From the NCBI RefSeq assembly GCF_036373705.1, contig NC_089857.1, forward strand, positions 42,782,784 to 42,846,783: a stretch of DNA of 64,000 bases, written 5' to 3'. A program made the position numbers and the translations under genes. Source of the stretch: Amia ocellicauda. Its lineage: Eukaryota > Chordata > Actinopteri > Amiiformes > Amiidae. Below the pieces are notes generated by a model that saw only the letters and a list, made by a program, of their open reading frames with translations, searched no databases and was not told the origin of the DNA. This document shows, one piece after another, positions 11,350-23,534 of the stretch; within the stretch, counting starts at the first letter, position 1, and the number at the start of each line of letters is the position of its first letter.

Positions 11350-13190
11350 CTAGCAGTTGATGGGGCAGGGGTCTGTCTTGGCTTTGCCTGCAGAGTTTAT
11401 GATCCTCATGAGACACCGTCCGAACTCCTCGAGGATCATCCTCTCGGCCGCCGCCTGGGGCCGGCCGCTCAGCTCCGCCTTCTCGGCCTGCTCCATCAGG
11501 CACTCGCACGTCGCCTCCGCTACCTCTTTGGTGACGAACGTGTAGGGCAACCTGGGGGGGCGGAGGAGAGAGTTTCCATGAGACAAGAGACCGACCGGTG
11601 ACACCATCTGAGGACAATCGGCAGCTCAATCGCCGTCCGAGGTCCTAAATACAAGCCGAGCGCCCCCAACCCCTGCCCCCCACCGCGCTGATTGGGACTC
11701 ACTTGCCCCCCCCGCTTGTGACGGCGGGCGTGGTCCTGGTCAGCAGGTCCGAGATCTGTGAGGACAGCTTGGTCTTGGCGGCCGTCTGCTGCTGCACCCG
11801 CACCTCCGCCGCGTCTGCCAGGTGCATCAGCGTCTTCCGCTCGGGGCTCTCCTCAAAGTTCTTGCAGCCGATGCACTTGCAGATCGAGGAGCACATGATC
11901 TTGGCCTGCAGGACAGCCCGAGAGAGGGCAGAGACGGAGGGATCAGACGAGGAGAGAGAGAGACGCACACAAGCGTGTTTGTCGCGAGATCCCACCGGGC
12001 GACACGTGGGTGCGGGGAAGAGCCGCAGGCGGGGACGGGGGATCTCGGCAGCCTCACCTCGTAGCACTCGCAGTAGTTTTTCAGGCAGCCCGAGCGTTTG
12101 CAGTTGCAGCCCTTGCTGTGCCGGCGGTCCGACTCGCCCTCCTTCCCTTTGCCAATCTTCGGCTTGAAGGCTTCAGGGTTCCGGTCCAGACAAGCCTGCA
12201 AACACACACACGGTACTCGATGCATGGAGGAGACGTGTCCTCTCTGTCCCTACACCCCACACCCCCTGGTTGTAAGCACAGAGTTCTTTCCCTTCACAGA
12301 TTTCTACTTTTTTAGGATTTCCTTAACAAATGTATAAAACAATTACACTAAATGAAACATCATTACATATGGTATGCAGTGAATGGACTCTAAATTCTGC
12401 TTTGTTAAAAAACTAAGATATTCTGAAGTACATCCTCCTGGTCTGAGAATAAAGGTGCTTTATCTCGAACGAGTCACATGACTGTTCGCTTCACCATTAC
12501 CTTTATAGCCTTTAGCCGTTCGGTCTCGTGCTCAAGGTTGTTAAAGCAGTTCGTGCAGTTACAGCTATTACAAAACTCCCCATTGGCAAAACAGTCACAG
12601 TACCTAAAAAACACACAAAACAAAACAAGCTTTTAGGATTCAACACACATCCACGCATAACACACAGTTTGGAAACAGTAAATGCTCCTTTAGTCAAAAT
12701 TCATCTTATTGAACAGCTCGATACATTTACATTTGTAAGGAGGAAAGAAAAATGTGCAAATGCAGGGTTAAAAATAGAGAATTTTTGAGCCGCAAAACTT
12801 CTCTACATAAAACTCACAGGAGACTAAACGGATAGACAACCGACCCGTCTCCCCTGAAGGCGTCAGCCATGCATAACATGCCTAACCGTTACAGACGCTC
12901 CTGCTATTCCGGGACCCTGACAGTAAGTGCTGTGCAATGATCGTGAGGAACACAATCGATGTTTACGTGCAGTTGGTTGTGGCAGCGACACAAGACCCCA
13001 CGAGCAGCAAGTACTTACAGTTTGAGACACTGTGATTTTGTGCAGTTGCAGGGTTTCCGCGGCCTCGAAGCAGAATCCGATGGAGACAACCTGCGCCAGG
13101 GTGAAGAAGGGTTAATCCGTTTTATTTCAAATATGTATTCTATGCAAGTCACCAACAGGTACCCATCAACTCTGGGCTACTGCCGACGTG

Positions 13191-13222
<32 letters not shown>

Positions 13223-16200
13223 TGTTTCACTTCCTCTGGTCAAAGGTACAACATTGGTGATCTCTATTGAACTGACTGCAGCAGCCCCCCCCCCAGCACC
13301 CAAGAGACACCCTGTTTTCTTTCTTTGCGCTCAGCCCCGGTCCAAAGCCCACTTACCCGTTGAGAGGCAGCCGGGCCTGCGTCTGGATACCAGTTGACGC
13401 TGCGAAGCCCGTGTTGCTCGCAATGGACACGAAGGTGGACTGCTGGAGCTGCGGGCGGTAAGACACACGGTGAGGATACAGCCCTGGGTCGGCTCCCCGC
13501 TCCCGTTTCAGCTTTCGTGACACAGGCACCGCCTGCGCTGACCGTGAGGGCTTTTGTTTTGTTCTTCGACCTTTCAATTACTAAACGGACAGACATGTTC
13601 TTGGAGTCCTATTTAAACGCAGCCTATTTCTCCTGCAGAGACCAGGGTGTGTTTTAATGATGTATAAATACAAGAGAGATAATGATAAAGGGACGCAAGA
13701 TAAGAGGGTGGAACTGAACCTCACAAGGTAAAAAAGGTTAAACACACAATGAGCTCAAACAGCCACACACCCGACATAAATAATTTAAACAATGTCAGAA
13801 ACGGCGGTGAAAGTCTCTCGGGACCACAGCGTCACGCTCTCTAACTCCGAGGCTCGTACTTCTGGACACATTTATAATTTATCAGATGTTAAATATGAAT
13901 TTCCCAACTCGGAGCAGGATCCGGCGGGTTAGAGAGCGGATTAATTGTAAGAGAACGCCAACTTTGACCGTCCTGTGAATCACAAACTGGAATCGTGTAC
14001 ACAGCCTTGGCTTTATTTAAGTAGTAGAAAAAGTGCGATTGGCGTCAGGTTGTAATTAGAGATCTGTGGGTCGGGTCAAAGTTATTTTTGTGTCTTGGCC
14101 TGAGAACATTTATAACATGACTAAGCATTGGAAAAACAGTGGAAATATTCTAACTAAAGTACAGGCAGGTCTGAACCTAAAAGTATGAACACACTCCCTT
14201 GGCGTACATCTGCCATCACTTGCCTGCGTGACGTACTGGGCCGGCAGGACCGCGTAGCCCATGTTCCCGGTGCCGGGGGCCGGTGCCAGGACGGTGCCGG
14301 GGGGCAGGTTGGTGAGATTGGGCTGGATCTGAGGTAAGGGAGTCGCTGGCATGATGAGCCTCTGCTGCGCCTGGCCGGTCGTCACGATCTGCGAGGCCGT
14401 GCTCAGAGGCTTGGGGACCACCTGGAGGAGAATGGGGGGCAGCATGGTTTAGAAAGAGACGACGATATATTCAGGGGAGACCGTCCAACAGGGAAGACAG
14501 ACCACAAGCAAGAGGGACGACTGTAATAGCAACAAAACAGCTGTGGATTTTTTTATTTAGATTCATTCCGACAAGCAGCCTAAGAGTCAGTGTGATAACG
14601 TTAAACTTTCTTCAACGTGGCCCAGATTTGGTGGGTCTATGTGGTCACACCTAGGGTCCCTCGGAGGGGAAGCCTGGTCTCTGCTCACCTGCTTCATGGT
14701 CTGTGCTGGAACGATGGGAACGGACATCCGGACGGGCGTCGTGTTCACCACCACGGGTTTGGCTGCAGGGAGGAGAATCGATCTCGTTAGGAGGGTTTCT
14801 CTCTCTGGAGGCAATAAAACTACACAGACGACGTAGCAAACCGAGAGGAATCAAAACTCAATACACCGTCAGCCTCTTAAAACTGCTTTCTCTCTCTCAC
14901 ACACACACACACCCCCCACCAGCCTGGCGAGGGCACAACCATCCACCTCTCTAGGTCCGCTGAAGAGGCCCAACGTGGCGAAACTGTGGGGATATATTCT
15001 GACTGAAGATAGGGCTGTGTGTGTCTGGAGGAGCAGGGAGCGGTGGGTGGGGGTGCTGACCTTGCTGCAGGGAGTGGGAGTTGGTGCTGGGGCTGCCGGT
15101 ATGGGCCGGGCTGCTGGCCGTGGAGGCGGTGACCAGGCGCACATAGTGGAACCTGCTCCCCGGGACCTGGATCTGCTGCACGTTGGGCGGCGTGGCCAAA
15201 GGGATGATTGTTTTGAACTGAGGGGTTCCCACGCTCCCCACGGTCATGGTCTGGACAGGCTTCACGCTCTGGGGAAGAGGAAGAGAAGGCAGAGAAGCCG
15301 ATCAGCACCACAGTGGGTCGGAAGTACTACCCAGGCTGGAGATCTGTGGAAAACACGGATGGGGGAGAACGAAAAACACGGTCACCACAGGAGCATTTCC
15401 GGGTCAACTCCGAGGGTTACCTGGGGCGTCGAGTGATTGGACACCACCTTGGCCGGAGAGGAGGGGTTGGACTGCTGAACGGCCAGGATCTGCTGCCCCA
15501 GCGCCACGTTGAGAGGGACGCCCACTGGCTTCTGGGGAGAGCTGGGGGACTGGGAAGCCAGGGACACCACGGTCAGCTGCGGATGAGACGGGACAGGAGG
15601 CAGGATCAGAGATGAGAAGCGCCACGGCATCGCGGGAACGCAAGGCTTAAAAACTCCCTGAAGGAGCATGTCAACAAAGCAAAGGCATCACAGAGGCCCC
15701 ATCGAAAGGCCCCATAATAACTCCTCCACTAACATTGTCTTTGGTCTTCGTACAGCATGGTAATGTCATGTTTTAATGTTTATCCATCTTGTGTGTGTGT
15801 ATATTGGGTATTGTAGAGGAGAGACAAGTAGTGCAGCCCTGTGTGTTCAGGACTGTGTGCGAGGCCGGGGTGGGGGAGTTTACGAGGCCCGTGTCTGACC
15901 TTGCTGGGGGACTTGAGGGGGGAGATAGCGATTTTGCTGCTGGAGAGGCTCTGGGGGGTGTTCAACGCAGCGCCCACCACCGTCTCAGAGATAGACATTG
16001 TCCTCGGGGGCGTCCCTGGGGCGTTTTGGGAGAGGACTCGTCCTGCAGATCAAAGCATGAAAATTGCATATTGCATAAAAACACTCAAAACGTTTTCGGT
16101 CACAGAGCAAAATGTCTTCCTTTAGGAGCAGAGAAATGAAACCTTAATTAACTCAGGCCTGTGAGGGGTTTCATGAGGTGCCAGAGAATAAGGATATGTG

Positions 16201-18523
16201 ATTGTGGTGCACTGATCAATTCTTCACACTAAGAGGACATGTCAAGGATTGACAACTCATTACTCAAGCTCATTTGTTTATTGTGCCTTCCTACGAAGCC
16301 TTCAAATCAACCACAGAATCTGCTATGAAAGTACTTCCAGATGTAGAGATTACTAAGAAGAACAGGGGCGAGAACCCACAACTCACACAGGTTTTGCAAT
16401 AAATATGCCTGTGAAGAAATCATGAGTGATGTTAGGTAATAAGTTACAAATTGAGCCATAAGCAGCTACCAAACTGAGGCTCAACAAATGCAAATTATCT
16501 TTACTCAAAGACTGTCAACTGACTGGACAGTCAACCAGTCCAGGACCAATCAAACCGAGAGCAGAAAACCATGCAGGTAAACACTTTTGGAGATTAAGAG
16601 AACAGCATTAAAACAACAGCGTACGGCACAGACTGAACCCCGTACACACACCAGCAGAGCCCACGGGGACGAGGGAGACTTTACCTGAGATCACCGGAGA
16701 CACCGACGTCTGTCCAGACATGCCTTTGCTGTTCAGTGGCTTTGTGATGATGAACTTGGTGATCATTGGTCCCGTGGTGGACGTCTGGGTTTTCTTCGCA
16801 ATCTAAAAAGATTCACCTCACATTAAACGAGTCTCTCTCTCTCAGTGTTCCTGATGGAGTTCAAAGCTCCACTAAGCTCTTGAAAAAGTTTGAACTTGGG
16901 AATTGAACCGACACTCAGTGACCGGCCACAACGCGGGCTGTTCTTTTGGATGCTGTATTGTAATTTGTATTTTTTGATTGCTAGGCTCCCATCCCTACAG
17001 ACACGGCACATTGCTGTAAGAGTTTGAACTTTGTGTCAGTAGACAGAACGCACTTTCCTTTGCCAGCACAGCAACTGAAGCAAATTTCAGGCTAGAAAAC
17101 ATCGTTTTTAATGTCTTTAAAAGGAACAGAGGCTTAAGGCTGTTTTGTGTCAGAGAAGCTGTTGCTATGCACTTCACCGTTCCTGGTTACAACAGCTTTC
17201 ACTGTGTCAGTGCACAGATATGCATGTGTATAAAAGCACTGAAGGATGTGTGTGTGTCTAGGTAATACACGCTGGGAGGATATTTCCAGTAGGATTAATG
17301 TAATGTGGGCCCAAAAAGACGGCTTAGAGATTCATCCAACGTGTCAAATATTGCACGTTTACCCAGAAAGCCTTGCCTGAAGGGGGCCATCTACGATGGG
17401 GAGATGCCTACAGTCCCGATCGGAAGACTCTCCTTTGACCCTTTGGGTTTGGGAGGGGAATAAAAAAATAAGTTACACTTCCTACAATGTTTCCAATCAA
17501 TTCTCAGGGCTCTCACGCCTCGCCATGTGTCCGACACATCTGTTCGTGTATTCAGTTCGGCAGAGCCAATGGAATTCTATTCCCTTATATGGCCGTTTGT
17601 TGACGGCACATGGGCAGGCATGTAGCAGGTGGGCATAACAGAGGCGTCCATGCAGAGCAGTGAGGACACGCAGAGGCCAGAGGAAATGCTTCCCCAGTAT
17701 ATGAAGCCCTGTCCCACACACTGGGGTGGACAGCAGAATCTTCTAACATGGGAAATAGATCAATTAAAATAAATATAAAATTAATAAAATACAGGTACGT
17801 GTCAATGCTCACCTGCACAGTCTTGAGCTGCTGGGCTTGCAGGGTGGAGTGCTGGGACGTCCCCAGGATCTGGCTGGCCGAGCTCACCGCCTGCATTCCC
17901 ATGACAGGCTTCAGGTCAGTCCTGCCCCCAATAGTCACCACTTTGTACTGCTGGGGCTGGGGCTTGCCATCCCCCGAGCCCTCAGGCTTTTGGCTGGAGT
18001 GGGGCAGCGCCAGGACAATGGGCTGCCCGGCCTTGCCGAGGGTGGTGACCACCAGCTTCTGGCCCTCCTGTTTGATGACCTGAGTGGTGGCCGGCTTGAC
18101 CTCACCGGAGGACGTGGCCACCTTGTTGAGGATTATCTGGTGGTTGGTGAAGGTGAAGGGGGAGCCGAGTTTGTGCAGGCCGGCGCCGAGCCCGGGACTG
18201 GAGGGCTTGGGGCCGAGAGCCTTGGGCACCGCCGGCTTCACGAGGGCCGAGCTGGAGGGGGCGAGGAGCAACTGGGCCCCCGAGTCCGCAGAGGTGGAGG
18301 CCACCAGGAGCTGGGCTTTCTGTGGCGGGGGGGCGGGGAGGCTGGCGATTTCCGGCAGCTCAGTCTCCATGGGCACCGGCGCCTCTCCCCGCGCCTCCCC
18401 AGGTTCGGACTCCCCAGCGGCGGGGGGTGGCTCGGCCGGGAGGTTCTCCACCACCACGATGGCCTCGCTGTCCATGATCTCGTCAGGCAGCAGGCTGTTC
18501 AGCTCCGGCGACACCACCTCCAT
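11350..18523 (-). CDS. LIN54: LIN54, MuvB/DREAM DNA-binding subunit
   Basis: LIN54 is the DNA-binding subunit of the MuvB core. It binds CHR elements and directs DREAM repression and B-MYB/FOXM1 activation of cell-cycle genes. Coding exons (minus): 18523-17813, 16802-16685, 16042-15900, 15576-15421, 15268-15061, 14762-14689, 14421-14224, 13448-13357, 13090-13019, 12603-12501, 12195-12058, 11905-11703, 11551-11350 (TAG). All phases join and give 805 residues. The start is [18 protein letters not shown]. The middle is Gln/Thr/Val-rich. Two cysteine-rich CXC repeats follow at about 578-616 ([18 protein letters not shown]) and 653-686 ([19 protein letters not shown]). The DNA-contacting tyrosines known from the human structure appear as Y592 and Y666 by my count. 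The C terminus carries the conserved LIN52/MuvB-contact region and ends [14 protein letters not shown]. One intron uses a GC donor. The 5'UTR acceptor is at 18551. Confidence 0.97.
13190..13220. repeat. (TC)n microsatellite in a LIN54 intron
   Basis: A run of TC dinucleotides lies between the exons at 13090-13019 and 13448-13357. On the coding strand it reads (GA)n. Confidence 0.9.
15421..15576 (-). other. LIN54 52-codon internal exon
   Basis: This is a phase-0 exon of exactly 156 nt, bounded by a gcag acceptor and a CAG|gtaacc donor. It encodes [20 protein letters not shown] and ends VSNHSTPQ. Because it is in frame on both sides it can be skipped without a frameshift. Without it the protein would be 753 residues, close to the 749 of human LIN54, so it may be an optional cassette. 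Its Gln/Ser/Pro-rich composition fits its neighbours. Confidence 0.8.
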
Positions 18524-18550
18524 TCTCTCTCACTCTCCTGGGCTCGGCCT

Positions 18551-21500
18551 CTGCCAACATACAACAGCACAACGTCAGCACCGGGCTGGCGCACACACGG
18601 GTCTCCACACACACCTGAAGTGAAAACAGAATGGACACACTGGAAAAACTGGGATCCCCACTGCGTTTAATAGAGCAGGGGCTGAGAGTACAAAACAAGT
18701 GTAGTAAAACAAAATTCAGTAATTGTGTCAGTTCTAGGGCAGAGCAGGTGATGTTGACTCTGCTTCCTTGATTTTAAGTGTAGGTGAAAGTTAACAAACA
18801 AAAAAATAAAATATTAAATTAAATTCCGCTACAGTGTAACAGTATAACTTAACATGAGGAACTATGCATTAATGCACACAAGCATCAACCAAAAAAAAGT
18901 CTTCATGGCTTGCGTTTACCCTAGTAAACTCCACCATTAACTCTCTCCTGCGAGAACACTCATCTCTGATAAAGAAGGTAAGTGGGACTAGACATGGCCA
19001 AGCATATAAATTACACTGTGACCACTCCAGTCCTGAAAGGAACACAATGGCTACTTGTACAATAGTGCAACTCCACACCACAGACACAAAGCCATCCATT
19101 TACTTAACAACTCACAGCTAACAAAACCTATACGTAAATTAATGGTTTTACAATAAAGTTTACTACAATAATTCCACAAAACAACCAGGAGTCAATTGTG
19201 ACACTTAATCTGACTCGAGCTGCCTCACAGCTCCTGGGACCCCGGTTTGATTCCAGCCCTGGGGGTCAGCCTGTGTGGAGGTCATGTTCAGCATGGAGAG
19301 GTTATTGATAAATGACTGAATTAATGATCCAGACTCGCCCTGACCACAGAAGCTCCATCAACAGCGTTTCTGAAGGTGAAGTCTGATGCAGGTCATCCCA
19401 GGTCAGGACGTCATTCCTTCCCAGGTGCTTCCCATTCCTCTCACACTGCAGTTTACCAGCAGAAGTGAAAAACCCAAAACACACTGCAACTCAGACAGTG
19501 GCAGCCCTTAGTCCATTGGGCTGTACGTGTTAGTATTTTTCCATATATATCTCTTTCTAAATAGACACACACACGCGTAAACATATGTATTTTTAGTTTT
19601 TCCTGAAGTCCTGATCTTGTTGCAACATGTAAGCTCCCATAATTGCGACAACACGGTGTTCAGACAGCTCCTTAACAAGACAAACAAACATACAAACATT
19701 CCCGCGGATCCACATTCCCGCGGATCCCCGGGAAACGGTCAGGCTCTCAACTGAGAAGTGCTGGGCTGCTCTGCAGAAGGCCCCTCTCAAATGGCACCGT
19801 GAGACGGCACAATATGTTTATTTAGTGCCGTCTAAACACCACGATCAGCAAGCACAATTATGCTACATCCGTCCCCACAGTTGTCCCTGGTCACCATCAC
19901 TGTCATTATAAGGTCTAATCTGCACGGTTCAGCAGCCACAGCTGAAAGGTTTTACTGTCCCATTCGAGCAGATCAAATCACACCAAGTGCAACCGTCAGA
20001 CACTCAGAGTCACTGTGCTTTATTTCCTTACACGCTGATGCAAACAGCCTAGCTACACATTTGGTGAGTTCGTCCTGTGGTATCCGCAGGTCGATGCCCG
20101 TGTTTGTTTGGAGTGTCGGTGGGGCAATGGCTCAAGCTAGTCGTGGTTCCTACACCAGGAGTAATCTGATTGAATAAAGCAGATTAGCATTGACCCATTT
20201 TTCATAACCAAAAGACAAAGCCAACCTAATTCTTCTCTTGGAAATCAAGTCCCGTTGTCCCGAATAATTACATTCCTACAACTCTACAGCATAAAAAAAG
20301 ACAATAACAAAGCAAAGATGTTGAGGTGGCCTGTTATGCATAATCCTAAACCATCATTCACCAAAAATAAAATCACTGATCTTGTCCAAGGGCTGCAGGA
20401 AAATGTACACAGTCCATCAGCCAGGACACTGTAGCTTCATTTTAACACAGCACTGCGTTAGATTTTAACTAAACATCTTCAGATTGATTTCATGAGGGTG
20501 TGAGTTGTAAGCTTTTAGCAGAACCTGTGGCATTAAGAACTGCTGTAACTCAAAACCCATTAGAGTTTGAGGCATGCACTTGATTCCCTTTCTTCATCAC
20601 TTGAGCTAAATTAAAATTTCTCATTGGAGGATATTAAAAGCAATTAACCTTCTACTCCGAATCCCTGAATCATCCTAACGTTAACTAAAATCTGAAGAGA
20701 TCTAAGCTGAACATAGTGTAGAAACTTATTTCCTTCTTCCTACAGAGACAAAAATGACATTAATACCTCTGGCAGAAAAGTGTGTCTCAGAAGGGTGCCA
20801 AGAAGAGCTTGTATGCCAACTGTATGACCTGTCTTTTCTCTGCCTGCATCAGGGACAGTATTTCCTTGTGGTGGAGGATGTCTATGCCAACTGCACAGAG
20901 CAGATTGAAAATGAATATGATACAGATCAGTCAAATCTGGATGCATTTCCACTGGGGATGCACAAGCCTTCTCAGTTTATCACCGTCTGAACAAACTGTT
21001 GCAGACACCCATCTCAATCACGAATCATCACAGCTCCTGTTTGTCCCCCCCATCATCAGAGAGGTCCAAGGCTGGATCGGGAGACTGAATTACACACAGA
21101 GGTGCGGTTCACGTTTCCCCACAGGTCCCATCGACCTGTGCCTTTAGGAACAGCGAGTCCCTTCGCCTGCCATTGATTTCTGTATACTTTAACAAAGGAA
21201 ATGATTCGCTCACTGTCTGGCCTAGAGATACCCCCTTTCAGTCTCTCTCCAGCTTCCAGTATTAACCTTCACACAGTGGCCACCAGTTTCTGCACCATAT
21301 CCGTCATACTTCCCAAGCAGAAGAAGCAGTCTCACACCAGTGTTTCCCAACTAACATGTCTGAAGGTCAGGCAAATTAAAGCTTGTTAGCAGGACGGGTG
21401 GAAGACAACGCAGTTCTTCATTCACAGTGTGGAAAACTGGATAATCAATTATTACGATCACAGTGGCTACTACTTCTGTAAATTAAAGATTAACAACTGA

Positions 21501-23500
21501 GTATTTTAAATAAGTACTTTTATCTGTATATCTTTCCACATTTGGCAGAAACCAGATGTTGGTGACCCCTCATCATATTTACAAAGCCCTGTTCTTATTC
21601 TAGGCCAATATCTTAAATAAGTCCGTTACATTCCTGGTTTCAGGCGGGGGGGGGGGGGGGTCCAAGTACACCATCTGATTTAAAATAAAAATTTAAATTA
21701 CATATAATTTTCAGCTGATCAAATTGCTGGACATCAGGAAGCTTCATATTTTAGTAATACCAGGAAATTGTGAATTACCTGCATGTAAAAAATATATATG
21801 TATATATAATGAATGCTCTTTGTTACTTGAGAGGCCCCAGGTCTATTTATTTATCTTATAAAAAAGGGTGAGTTTTTCCCACATAGGAAATCAAGGCTAT
21901 GTGTGGCAAAACATTCAATAGATAGGTAATTATTGATCATCATCTCCAATAATCTATAGACACATTTTATGGAATAACTTTGTATCCTAGCATCAAAGTA
22001 AAGCAGAGTTAGATGCCAGTGAACTGCTCTGAGGATAAGGTACTTATTAGACCAACCAATTAAAACTACATGGAATAAATTAAAGAATATCCATAAAAGT
22101 AAATCAGATCAACACTTGTCAAGACAGCTGGAATATATATATGCTTGGACATTGACAAATTGATATTTATATCTCAATATCAAATATAGGCTGTATTCTA
22201 AACAATATGGAAGCACAAATATGTCATATGTACTTTAAATAGCATACTGGGAAAGTCAGGAAGTGATACAAAATAGATTATACATTATATAAAACATTAT
22301 TTTAAATGGTTTTAATTCTGACAAAAAGTAAGAGGTACAAAATGCAATTATACACGTTTTAAACATTTTAATGTTTGGCCCATTCGACATTTCCTGACTT
22401 TTCCAGCCAGGCATATGAAATGTATCAATCATTTAATGACATAACTACATTTAAAAATGTTTGCCTGTATTTAGAAGATGCCAAACCCGACATTTCTAGA
22501 CTTGACTTTTACAGGAGAGAAAGAAATGTCTGCATGTGCATGTGTGCTACCAGACACGCACATGAATTGATCATTAACGAATGCCTCCATGTCAGTTTAA
22601 CCCGAAGTTTACAGCTTCTCTTCTGTATAATGTCCTACAGAATAAAACCTAATCTTAAATAAACACAATATGAACTTCCTGCTCCTCTAGCATGGCAAGC
22701 AATGTGGATCCTGACATTTTTGTTTTCATTGCAGCAAAATGACCCCCTGTCCCGGGCAATCAGCCTTTTGGAAATATTAGCATGGAAGCCCAACTTTTGA
22801 TGGAATCGTCCAATTAGTTAATTTTAATAACTAGTGTCACTCCAGGATGAATCGATGGGACCTCTAGTGAAAAGCTCAATGCCACCAGCATGTGTGAAAT
22901 GACAGCACATGATAAGATCACAGGAAACTGCTAATGCCTAACAGCCGGAGAATGACAGGCGTCGTGGGAAATGAACTCCTAAAGACGCATAAACTCAATA
23001 TGATGCATTTCCTCCACGCATCGCAAGTTGTAATAAAATCTAAATCTATGGCTCCTAAAAGTACATCCAAAACAATAAAGACGAGCCAGAAACGAGTGTG
23101 CTGCCAATGACCCCTGTCAGCAGCAGGATCAGCACCGCGCTGCTCTCAACACCCCGTTAACACAGCACACAGCCGTGACGTCATAGCAGGGGGATAAACA
23201 CAAAGTTGCAGCGACTACACTCTTACACACCGCGGATACACAGATCAAACCTCTCCCGCGGAGGGTAGCGCTCAGACACCCACAGTGCCAGTCTGGCCAA
23301 TACTGTCACAATAAAGTTGCAGTGGAGCAGGAAATGTGGTTTTACTCATCTTTACGGCTGATATCACTATGAAACTGTGTGCATATAAAATAAAGTCCGT
23401 GTAGCTGCCAAATGCACCCACAGTGTCCACACTGAGCCACGGAGACGCGCGGGGGCCGAATCAAACTTTACAGACACAAGATGAAACACACAGCCCAGTA
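18551..23500 (-). other. LIN54 5' intron, no other gene recognised
   Basis: This is AT-rich sequence upstream of the first LIN54 coding exon. It includes a SINE-like fragment near 19200-19290 and a 15-base G run at 21646-21660. The open frames here, such as one at 20754-20990 on the plus strand, lack splice or homology support. Confidence 0.5.
19205..19290 (+). mobile_element. tRNA-type SINE fragment
   Basis: The text 'gctgcctcacagctcctggg', then a B-box-like GGTTTGATTCC, then 'agccctgggggtcagcctgtg' matches the body of tRNA-derived fish SINEs. The 5' A-box region and the tail are not preserved. Confidence 0.5.
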
Positions 23501-23534
23501 GGCCTTTGAAGATGTACCCAAGTAACAATCTTTG

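Noticed and set aside
17837-18670. 277-aa plus-strand open frame opposite LIN54 exon 1
   Set aside because: It is the antisense shadow of the GC-rich first coding exon of LIN54.
20754-20990. 78-aa plus-strand open frame with a fairly natural composition
   Set aside because: I recognise no family, it is not bounded by splice sites that join to anything, and it lies in the LIN54 5' intron.
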